Shown piece by piece: positions 45,387-53,227 of a DNA stretch of 64,000 nucleotides. The number at the start of each line of letters is the position of its first letter. The stretch's first letter is position 1. This DNA is from Ferruginibacter sp. (lineage in GTDB: Bacteria; Bacteroidota; Bacteroidia; Chitinophagales; Chitinophagaceae). The position numbers and the translations under genes are program-made. The notes under the pieces were generated by a model. It was not told the DNA's origin and did not search any database. It saw nothing but the letters and a program-made list of their open reading frames with translations. Where the stretch lies: contig JABFQZ010000012.1 of the NCBI GenBank assembly GCA_013141435.1, positions 1 through 64,000 on the forward strand, given 5' to 3'.

Positions 45387-46406
45387 ATGATTAAACTTTC
45401 TTACAAAAAAACAAACCTTCCATTTGTGTATCCTTTTACAATTTCAAAAGGTACAAAAACTCATCAAACAGCATTAATAATAAAACTAGAATATTTTGGT
45501 TTTGTAGGGTATGGAGAAGCGCCAGCTATTTCCTATTACAATATAACGGTCGATAAAATGATTGACGACTTGGAGGCAAAAAAAACTTTTGTAGAAAAAT
45601 TTTCATTAAGCGATCCTGAACGTTATTGGCATTATTTACATCATCTTTTTCCAAATAATCCATTTTTGGTTTGTGCTATAGATATGGCTGCTTGGGATTT
45701 ATATGGCAAAATGAAAAGAATGCCTTTACACAAATTATGGAATTTAGATACTAATACAGCACCACTTACGGATTATACAATTGGCATAGATACTACCGAA
45801 ATGATGGTTAAAAAAATGAAAGAAAAGCCTTGGCCTATTTATAAAATAAAAGTAGGTTTTGATGGTGATATAGAAATTATTGAAACCCTAAGAAATTATA
45901 CCGATGCACCTTTTAGGGTAGATGCAAATGCAGCATGGTCTTTAGATGAAGCATTACAAAAAATTCCACAATTAAAAAAATTTGGAGTTGAATTTGTTGA
46001 GCAACCATTGGCAAAAGACGACTGGGCTGGTATGAAAAAATTATTTGAATTATCACCATTACCTTTAATAGCCGACGAAGCTTGTGTATTTGAAAACGAT
46101 GTAGAAAAATGTGCAAATTGTTTTCATGGAATTAATATAAAACTTACTAAATGCAGCGGCATTACACCAGCAAAAAGAATGATATCAAAAGCAAAAGAAT
46201 TAAATTTGAAAGTAATGGTAGGCTGTATGAACGAAAGTAGCATTGGCACTGCTGCTATTGCCCAATTAGCTCCTTTGCTAGATTATGTAGATATGGATGG
46301 TCCATTATTACTTGCCGAGGATATTGCAAATGGTGTAAAATTTGATTATGGAAAAATAGTTTATAATACTCAAAATGGGATAGGAGTAGAAGTGGTGGAG
46401 TGGTAA
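45387..46406 (+). CDS. Dipeptide epimerase (L-Ala-D/L-Glu epimerase family, enolase superfamily)
   Basis: 339 residues from ATG 45387 (MIKLSYKKTN); the 15 codons upstream do not fit the family. The enolase fold shows the KxK base IYKIKVGFDGD, metal ligands in FRVDANAAW, EFVEQPL and IADEACV, and the second base Lys in NIKLTKCSG. It interconverts L-Ala-D-Glu and L-Ala-L-Glu during murein peptide recycling; substrate may vary. It is followed 19 bases later by the HisB-like gene, probably one operon. Confidence 0.9.
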   Translation: MIKLSYKKTNLPFVYPFTISKGTKTHQTALIIKLEYFGFVGYGEAPAISYYNITVDKMIDDLEAKKTFVEKFSLSDPERYWHYLHHLFPNNPFLVCAIDMAAWDLYGKMKRMPLHKLWNLDTNTAPLTDYTIGIDTTEMMVKKMKEKPWPIYKIKVGFDGDIEIIETLRNYTDAPFRVDANAAWSLDEALQKIPQLKKFGVEFVEQPLAKDDWAGMKKLFELSPLPLIADEACVFENDVEKCANCFHGINIKLTKCSGITPAKRMISKAKELNLKVMVGCMNESSIGTAAIAQLAPLLDYVDMDGPLLLAEDIANGVKFDYGKIVYNTQNGIGVEVVEW

Positions 46407-46425
46407 ATTGTTACAAATATTATTT

Positions 46426-46992
46426 ATGCAAAAATATTTATTTATTGATAGAGATGGTACACTTATAGAAAGTCCACCATCACCTTTACAAATTGATTCT
46501 ATAGAAAAACTTCGGTTTTATCCGCAGGTAATTACTTGGCTTGCAAAAATTGCTACCAAACTCAATTTTAAATTGGTAATGGTAACCAATCAAAATGGCT
46601 TAGGTACTATTTCTTACCCAATAAATACATTTTTACCAGCACATAATTTTATGTTAGATGTTTTTAAAAATGAGTGTATAGAATTTTATGAAATAATTAT
46701 TGATGATTCGTTGCCCGAAGAAAATTCTGCCAAGCGCAAGCCACGTATTGGTCGTATGACACATTACCTAAATAATCCTGCAATAGATATAAAAAACTCT
46801 TTTGTAATTGGCGATAGAATTACCGATGTACAATTTGCAAAAAACTTAGGTTGTAAAGCTATCAATATAAATGCCGAAAACATACGTGGGCAAAAAGAAA
46901 TTACTGATACAATCGATGAATTGAGAACTAATTGGACAGCACTCGAAACCACAAGTTGGAAAGAAATTTACGAATTTTTAAAAGTTCAATAA
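46426..46992 (+). CDS. HisB-N-like HAD-IIIA phosphatase without zinc ligands
   Basis: 188 residues from ATG 46426 (MQKYLFIDRDGTLIE). HAD motifs: DRDGT, VTNQ and FVIGDRITDVQFA. It matches the histidinol-phosphatase half of HisB, with no dehydratase half. The zinc-binding loop that in HisB reads Cys-Pro-His...Cys-x-Cys-Arg-Lys-Pro is DDSLPEENSAKRKP here: all four metal ligands are lost while RKP is kept. Substrate therefore uncertain; it may not act on histidinol phosphate. It is paired with the dipeptide epimerase. Confidence 0.8.
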   Translation: MQKYLFIDRDGTLIESPPSPLQIDSIEKLRFYPQVITWLAKIATKLNFKLVMVTNQNGLGTISYPINTFLPAHNFMLDVFKNECIEFYEIIIDDSLPEENSAKRKPRIGRMTHYLNNPAIDIKNSFVIGDRITDVQFAKNLGCKAININAENIRGQKEITDTIDELRTNWTALETTSWKEIYEFLKVQ

Positions 46993-47070
46993 AATTTAAA
47001 AATATTTAATAACAACAAAGTGCCAAAAGTAAAATAGCTCAATTTGCATTTTGTATTACCTTAAATACAT

Positions 47071-49095
47071 TTACCAAATATTTACTCTCAAGTTTTCTTC
47101 TCTATACATTTTATCCCCTTTTTTTATACCAAAGGCATCATAAAATTCTGGCACATTTACAAATGGACCATTTACTCTTTCTTTTGCAGGCGAGTGTACG
47201 TCAGTCATTACACGGTTTGCTAATGTTTCGTTTCTTGTAGCATACATCCAACCTAAGGCATAACCCAAAAAGTATCGTTGCATTTGAGTAAAACCTGCTA
47301 TATTTTTATTTTGTTTGTACGCTTCCGTTTTTTTAAATGCATCAATACCCAATAAAATACCACCAAGGTCAGCAATGTTTTCTCCTTGCGTAGCTTCGCC
47401 GTTTATATGCAAAGTATCTACGGGTATAAATTCGTTAAATTGCTTTATTATCATTTTGGCCCTTGCCGAAAATTCTTCGCCATCTTTTGCACTCCACCAA
47501 TCTGTAAGGTTTCCTTTAGCATCATATTGCCTTCCTTGGTCATCAAAACCATGCGTAATTTCATGTCCTATTGTAGATGCTGCAGCATAACCATATACAA
47601 GTGCATCATCTAGTTCTGCATCTTTAAAACCAGGCACAGCAAAAATACCAGCAGGTAATACAATTTCGTTATTGCTTGGGTTATAATATGCATTGTATGT
47701 TTGGGGTGTCATGCTCCATTCAGTTCTATCTACAGGTTTGCCAAGTTTGTTGGTTTCATAATTATGCCACCAAGCATTTGCTTTTTGTACATTTAAAACC
47801 CATGGACCATCGTTTACTTCTAGGCTACTAAAGTCTTTCCACTTATCCGGAAAGCCAACTTTTTTTGAAATGCTTGCTAATTTTTCATAAGCTTTTAACT
47901 TAGTATCATCGCCCATCCAACTAAGTTTTGTTATTCTTTCTTTATAGGCATCTCTAATATTTTCTACAATATCATCATATCTTTTTTTTGCAGTTTGGTT
48001 AAAATATTCTTTCACAAAAAGTTGCCCAAGAGCTTCGCCAATAGCATCTTCCTCCGAGTCTAATACACGTTTCCAGCGCACTTGAGGTGCACTTGCGCCA
48101 GTAAGTGTTTTTCGGTATTCAAAACGATCGTTAAATGTTTTAGTATCTAAATATGGTGCTGAAGCATAAACCAATTTTATTTTTAAGTAATTTTTCCAAA
48201 CCGATATGGCAGTATTTTTTAGTAAACTACTTAGGGTTGTGTAAAATTCGGGTTGTCCAACAATTACCGAATCTACCTTATTTGTTCCTGCAATTTTTGT
48301 ATGCAAACTCCAATTAATATTTGGCGCCAAAGCATTAAGCTGAGCCATACTCATTTTATTGTAATTTTTATATGGGTCTCGCAGGTCGGCCAATTTTCTG
48401 CTTGCATTTGCCATTGCAGTTTCTAAAGCAAACAAATCTTCTACATCTTTTTGCGGAGTAGCATTTCTTAAATTTATAAAAGTTTTTAGCAAATATTTTT
48501 TGTATGCTGCTTTTACTTTTAAGGTTCGTTCGTCGGTATTAAAATAGTAATCTCTATTAGGTAACCCAAGTCCTCCTTGTGCAAATTGTACAGCAATTTC
48601 TTCACTATTTTTATCATCTTGTGCTACATAAGTTACAAACAAACAACCAATACCTTTCGTTTGAAACTCACTGCCTACATTTATTACATCGTCGGCACTT
48701 GTTATTGCATCTATTTTATTTAAATCTACTGCAAGAGGTGTTAATCCAGCTTTTTCTATTGCTTTTACATTCATACCACTACGCCAAAAACTTCCAATTT
48801 TTTGTGTTGTACTACCTTTTGTAGCTTTTGTTTTTACTGCAGTTTCGTTTATTTTTTTTAGTTTATTGTAAATATCATCTTGCACCAAATTGCCAATACC
48901 CCAGCCACTTTCAGCTGCTGGTATAGGTGTACGTTTTATCCAGCCTCCATTAGCATACAAGAAAAAATCTTCACTAGGTTTTACTGTTTTGTCAATATTT
49001 GCTAATAAAATATCTTGTTTTGTGTTTTTTTGTGCAAATGTTGGTTGAGTAATTATTATTGTGCTAAGTAAAAATGCAGAAATTATTTTTGACAT
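47071..49095 (-). CDS. M13-family zinc metallopeptidase (neprilysin/PepO-like)
   Basis: 674 residues. A signal peptide (ending PTFAQ) precedes the helical N-lobe and the catalytic lobe with HEITH (in STIGHEITHGFDD), the third zinc ligand Glu in GENIADLGG and the substrate motif NAYYNPSNNEIV. It should be periplasmic or secreted and degrade peptides of up to a few dozen residues. Full length for the family (about 670-690). Single gene, divergent from prfB. Confidence 0.94.
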   Translation of the reverse strand: MSKIISAFLLSTIIITQPTFAQKNTKQDILLANIDKTVKPSEDFFLYANGGWIKRTPIPAAESGWGIGNLVQDDIYNKLKKINETAVKTKATKGSTTQKIGSFWRSGMNVKAIEKAGLTPLAVDLNKIDAITSADDVINVGSEFQTKGIGCLFVTYVAQDDKNSEEIAVQFAQGGLGLPNRDYYFNTDERTLKVKAAYKKYLLKTFINLRNATPQKDVEDLFALETAMANASRKLADLRDPYKNYNKMSMAQLNALAPNINWSLHTKIAGTNKVDSVIVGQPEFYTTLSSLLKNTAISVWKNYLKIKLVYASAPYLDTKTFNDRFEYRKTLTGASAPQVRWKRVLDSEEDAIGEALGQLFVKEYFNQTAKKRYDDIVENIRDAYKERITKLSWMGDDTKLKAYEKLASISKKVGFPDKWKDFSSLEVNDGPWVLNVQKANAWWHNYETNKLGKPVDRTEWSMTPQTYNAYYNPSNNEIVLPAGIFAVPGFKDAELDDALVYGYAAASTIGHEITHGFDDQGRQYDAKGNLTDWWSAKDGEEFSARAKMIIKQFNEFIPVDTLHINGEATQGENIADLGGILLGIDAFKKTEAYKQNKNIAGFTQMQRYFLGYALGWMYATRNETLANRVMTDVHSPAKERVNGPFVNVPEFYDAFGIKKGDKMYREENLRVNIW

Positions 49096-49207
49096 AATTT
49101 GTAGTTTATAAAGTAAAAATAAGCGTTTAGGTGCAAATCTGAAATTTTATTGTTTTACAGTATTAAAATTACACTTTTTTTGAATGTTGCAATTACAATT
49201 TTGTTTG

Positions 49208-49215
49208 TATTTTTG
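49208..49215 (+). promoter_or_regulatory. -7 box (TATTTTTG) for prfB
   Basis: An exact TAnnTTTG match ending 4 bases before ATG 49220. A TTG (49187-49189) lies 18 bases upstream, a fitting -33 element. Transcription would start at or next to the start codon. Confidence 0.65.
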
Positions 49216-49219
49216 CCAC

Positions 49220-50309
49220 ATGACAATAGAACAAATAAAGGCTCTGAGAGATCGCATAACGGTTTTGAAGAGATTTCTTTGACGTAGAAAACAGAATATC
49301 TAAAATAGCCAACGACAAACAATTGTCATTATCTCCAGGTTTTTGGGACGATAATACTAGGGCTACTTCCATATTAAAAGAAACAAAAGTAAATGAGTAT
49401 TGGGTAAACATGTACCAAGCTACAAGCACCGCTGTAGAAGACTTTGCAGTACTTTTCGAATTTTGGAAAGCAGGCGATACCACCGAAGAAGAAGTAAAAG
49501 AAGCCTTTGACGATGCAATAACAAAAGTAGAAGAAGCCGAATTTAAAAGCACCCTCAACGAGCCAGAAGATGAACTTACAGCCATGCTACAAATAAACAG
49601 TGGTGCTGGTGGTACCGAAAGCCAAGATTGGGCCGAAATGCTTGCTCGCATGTTTAGAATGTATGGCGAAAAACAAGGCTGGACAGTAACCGAAATGGAT
49701 TGGCAATGGGGCGATGGTGCAGGCATAAAAACTTGTACTTACAAAATAGAAGGTGCATTTGCTTATGGTTTTTTAAAGAGCGAAAGTGGTGTACATCGCT
49801 TAGTACGTATTTCGCCATTTGATAGTGCAGCCCGTCGCCATACTAGCTTTGTGAGTGTGTATGTATATCCGCTGGTAGATGATACTATTGAAATAAATAT
49901 AAACCCTGCCGATGTAAAAATGGAAACTAGTAGGAGTGGTGGTGCCGGTGGGCAAAACGTAAATAAGGTAGAAACTAAGGTAATGCTTACCCATATTCCT
50001 ACAGGTATTGTGGTGGTGTGCCAGCAAGATAGAAGCCAGCTTGGAAACAGAGAACTTGCCATGCAAATGCTAAAAAGTAGGCTCTACGAAATAGAACTGC
50101 AAAAGCGCAACGAAATAAAAGATGCCAATAATAGTAAGAAGAAAAAAATAGAATGGGGAAGCCAAATACGTTCCTATGTTTTTCACCCATACAAAATGAT
50201 AAAAGACCATCGTACCGATTACGAAGTAGGAAATGTAGGCCCAGTAATGGATGGCGAAATAGATGGATTTATAAAAGCATATTTGATGGCAGAAAAAGAT
50301 GAAAAATAG
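49220..50309 (+). CDS. prfB: Peptide chain release factor 2 with programmed +1 frameshift
   Basis: Reading starts at ATG 49220 ([20 protein letters not shown]) and reaches an in-frame TGA at 49280. The site is CTTTGAC, the classical RF2 +1 slip; after slipping at CTT the frame continues [12 protein letters not shown] and on to 50309, about 362 residues. The GGQ loop ([11 protein letters not shown]) and the RF2 domains are complete. RF2 ends translation at UGA and UAA and limits its own synthesis by competing at this UGA. The strong AGGGGG-like stimulator found in E. coli is absent; only GAAGAGA precedes the site. Confidence 0.94.
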
Positions 50310-50364
50310 CATTTTGTGAGCCAACTTTAGCATCTTAATTTAGCTTCGGTGGCAATTATGATTT

Positions 50365-50401
50365 GTTACTTTTTTCTTTTTGGGGAAAAGAAAAAAGTAA
50401 C
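50365..50401. repeat. 16-bp perfect hairpin after prfB
   Basis: GTTACTTTTTTCTTTT (50365-50380) pairs exactly with 50386-50401 around TGGGG. It lies 56 bases past prfB and may end its transcript. Similar GTTACTTTTT...AAAAAGTAAC hairpins are scattered through other Bacteroidota genomes (from memory). Confidence 0.65.
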
Positions 50402-50536
50402 CTCCGTTCAAGTTCAGTATTTCAATTTGGCTTTTTTTGTGGTACATATTGTGTAACTTTAATGTATAAAATGTTTAAATAATTTTGCAAAAAAAAGATA
50501 GATATAAAAACAATTAACAATTCAAAATAGCACATT

Positions 50537-52171
50537 ATGCAATACGGCTCATTTTATTATCCAACTCCCATCAACGAACCTGTACTTTCTTACGGTAAAG
50601 GCTCTAAAGAAAAGCTTGCATTAAAAGCTGCATTAAAAGAATTAAAAGCTACTAAAATAGATGTGCCCATGTACATAGGTGCCGAAGAAGTACGTACAGG
50701 AAACAAAATGGATATTCGCCCACCTCATGAGCATAAACATTTGCTTGGACAGTTTCATGTAGGCGATGCTAGTCATGTAAAAAAAGCTATAGCAGCTGCA
50801 CTAAAAGCAAAAGATAAATGGGCAAATATGAGCTGGGAAAACCGAGCAAATATTTTTCTTAAAGCAGCCGATTTATTGGCAACAAAATACCGACCATACA
50901 TTAATGCAACCACCATGCTTGGCCAAAGTAAAAATGCCATGCAAGCAGAAATAGATGCGTCATGTGAGCTCATCGATTTTTTGCGTTTTAATGTACATTT
51001 CTTAAGCGAAATTTATACACAACAACCAATTAGTGGTCCTGGTATTTACAACCGATTAGAGTATCGCCCATTAGAAGGATTTGTATTTGCACTTACACCA
51101 TTTAACTTTACAGCCATAGGCGGTAACTTGCCCACAAGTGCTGCTATGTGTGGCAATGTGGTGGTTTGGAAATGCGCCAATACACAGGTGTATAGCGCAC
51201 AAATGTTTATGAAAATATTAAAAGAAGCAGGCTTGCCCGATGGTGTTATAAACCTTGTATTTATAGACGGTCCTACAATTGGGGAAGTTATTTTTAACCA
51301 TCCCGAATTTGCTGGCTTGCATTTTACTGGAAGCACCGGAGTATTTAATAAAATGTGGGAAACAATTGGTAAGAATACTCCAATATACAAATCGTACCCT
51401 CGTATAGTTGGCGAAACAGGCGGAAAAGATTTTGTAATAGCACACAAAAGTGCCAATGTAGATGCCGTAGTAACCGCACTTGCAAGAGGAGCATTTGAAT
51501 ACCAAGGGCAAAAGTGTAGTGCTGCAAGCCGTGCATACATACCAAGCAATATGGCTGCCGAAGTAAAAAAGAAATTGATAGCAATAGTAAAAACCATGAA
51601 AATGGGTACGGTAGAAAACTTTACCAATTTTGTAAATGCAGTAATAGACGAAAAAAGTTTTGATAAATTAGAAACATACATAAAAAATGCTCGTAAAAAA
51701 GATAGTGGAGCAAAAATATGGGTAGGCGGTAAATGCGACAAATCGATTGGATATTTTATTGAACCTACCATTATTGAAGCAAGCAATCCACAATACATAA
51801 CCATGTGCGAAGAGTTATTTGGCCCAGTGCTTACCGTATATATTTATGATGAAAATAAATATGAAGAAACCCTAAAATTGGTAGATAACACATCGCCTTA
51901 TGCGCTTACTGGTGCAGTGCTTGCACAAGATAGATATGCAGTAGAACTTGCAGTAAATAAATTAAGAAACAGTGCAGGCAATTTTTATATAAATGATAAA
52001 CCTACAGGTGCAGTAGTAGGTCAGCAACCATTTGGCGGAGCTAGGGCAAGCGGCACAAATGATAAAGCTGGCTCTATGCTTAATTTATATCGTTGGCTTA
52101 GTGCTCGTACAATAAAAGAAACTTTTGTACCACCTACAAATTACCAATATACTTTTATGGAAGAGGCTTAA
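50537..52171 (+). CDS. pruA: L-glutamate gamma-semialdehyde (1-pyrroline-5-carboxylate) dehydrogenase
   Basis: 544 residues, the length of single-function bacterial/eukaryotic-type P5CDH. Catalytic Cys is in YQGQKCSAASRAYIP, the general-base Glu in ETGGKDF, and NAD-binding in FTGSTGVFNKMW. PFGGARASGTNDKAGS near the C-terminus is diagnostic for P5CDH. It oxidises glutamate semialdehyde to glutamate, the second step of proline catabolism. putA/prodh is not beside it. The DUF4230 gene follows 9 bases later. Confidence 0.95.
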   Translation: MQYGSFYYPTPINEPVLSYGKGSKEKLALKAALKELKATKIDVPMYIGAEEVRTGNKMDIRPPHEHKHLLGQFHVGDASHVKKAIAAALKAKDKWANMSWENRANIFLKAADLLATKYRPYINATTMLGQSKNAMQAEIDASCELIDFLRFNVHFLSEIYTQQPISGPGIYNRLEYRPLEGFVFALTPFNFTAIGGNLPTSAAMCGNVVVWKCANTQVYSAQMFMKILKEAGLPDGVINLVFIDGPTIGEVIFNHPEFAGLHFTGSTGVFNKMWETIGKNTPIYKSYPRIVGETGGKDFVIAHKSANVDAVVTALARGAFEYQGQKCSAASRAYIPSNMAAEVKKKLIAIVKTMKMGTVENFTNFVNAVIDEKSFDKLETYIKNARKKDSGAKIWVGGKCDKSIGYFIEPTIIEASNPQYITMCEELFGPVLTVYIYDENKYEETLKLVDNTSPYALTGAVLAQDRYAVELAVNKLRNSAGNFYINDKPTGAVVGQQPFGGARASGTNDKAGSMLNLYRWLSARTIKETFVPPTNYQYTFMEEA

Positions 52172-52180
52172 AAATATACT

Positions 52181-52888
52181 ATGAATTTACCTAATATAAA
52201 ATGGCAACAAATAAAATGGCTTGCCATTATAGCCATTGTACTTTATATTTTTGGCAGTATTTATGCACTTTTTTTTAAAAGCAATGTAGTTAATAATAAT
52301 AGTGGTATTACCTTTGGTTTACTTATTATTGGCTTATTGCTTGGTGCAGCTCTAATGTTTTTTATAAATAAATCTTCAAAAAAAAGCAGCGAAATAAAAG
52401 TTACCGAAAGTAGCCACACAATTGTGGAAAGCATAAAAAAAGTTTTTAAAATAGTATGTGCAGAAGGGCAATTTAACGAAATGTACAATTACGAAGAAAC
52501 AAAAAAAATTCTCTCATTTATACCTTCTACCAAAAAAGCTTTAGTAATAATAAAAGCCAAAGTGCTTATTGGTTTCGATTTTGAGCAATGTGTGTGGGAA
52601 ACCGATGAGGCTAATAGAAAAATAAACCTTCTATCTTTTCCCGAACCAAAAATTCTTTCGATAGAACCAGATTACCAATATTACGACATGGAAGATGGCT
52701 TGTTTAATAAGTTTAGTAAGCATGATATTATGGAAATTCAAAGCAAAGGCAAAACACAAATAGAAATAGCTGCTTATAAAAGCGACTTACCTAAAATAGC
52801 TGCAGAGCAAATGAAAACTTTGCTAACTGAGGTGCTTGGTTCAAAAAACTGGAGTATTGGTAATAGCGAAAAAATTTTAATTGATTAA
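52181..52888 (+). CDS. DUF4230-domain membrane-anchored protein
   Basis: 235 residues with two N-terminal membrane helices (near 12-31 and 43-61) and a soluble DUF4230 domain (VCAEGQFNEMYNYEE, KALVIIKAKVLIGFDF). Function unknown; the domain is seen in many phyla. It is 9 bases after pruA and probably cotranscribed, without a clear functional link. Confidence 0.85.
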   Translation: MNLPNIKWQQIKWLAIIAIVLYIFGSIYALFFKSNVVNNNSGITFGLLIIGLLLGAALMFFINKSSKKSSEIKVTESSHTIVESIKKVFKIVCAEGQFNEMYNYEETKKILSFIPSTKKALVIIKAKVLIGFDFEQCVWETDEANRKINLLSFPEPKILSIEPDYQYYDMEDGLFNKFSKHDIMEIQSKGKTQIEIAAYKSDLPKIAAEQMKTLLTEVLGSKNWSIGNSEKILID

Positions 52889-52899
52889 AATAAAGTAAA

Positions 52900-53082
52900 T
52901 TGAAAAAGTGTATTTTATTTTTTTTAATAGCTTATCCCACTTTAATTTTTGCTCAAAAAGCAATGAGTGTTGTTTATAAGAACTCATATTTAGGAGAAAC
53001 TCCTCAATCGCCAATTTCAATATATGGTTATCCCAAAATTTTTATTGAATTACCTGGTAATGTACTGAAAAATAGTTGGTGA
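52900..53082 (+). CDS. Short secreted peptide or truncated gene
   Basis: 60 codons from TTG 52900: a convincing signal peptide (MKKCILFFLIAYPTLIFAQ) then only 41 residues (VVYKNSYLGETPQSPISIYG) before TGA. It lies 11 bases after the DUF4230 gene. The mature part has no recognisable domain and ends without a natural boundary, so it may be a relic of a longer secreted protein. A terminator follows 70 bases on. Confidence 0.4.
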   Translation: MKKCILFFLIAYPTLIFAQKAMSVVYKNSYLGETPQSPISIYGYPKIFIELPGNVLKNSW

Positions 53083-53153
53083 TTTTTTACTCAAAAACCT
53101 TTTTTTTTAATTCAAATACAAAATTTGCATTTTGCTTCTTATGGGGATTTTGC

Positions 53154-53191
53154 AAAAAAAAAGAGGCAACAAACAAATGCGCCTCTTTTTT
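53154..53191. terminator. Bidirectional terminator between DUF4230 operon and redox cluster
   Basis: AAAAAAGAGGC pairs with GCCTCTTTTTT around a 13-base loop, with A and T runs on both sides. It ends both the rightward pruA/DUF4230 unit and the leftward SprB-heme gene. Confidence 0.88.
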
Positions 53192-53227
53192 ATTAAAACA
53201 GGGGTTTTTCAAAAAATTAAATTTTTT

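Noticed and set aside
49323-50309. prfB starting at an ATG or other start within the second frame
   Set aside because: The upstream ATG, the CTTTGAC slip site and the RF2-like N-terminal residues show the gene begins at 49220.
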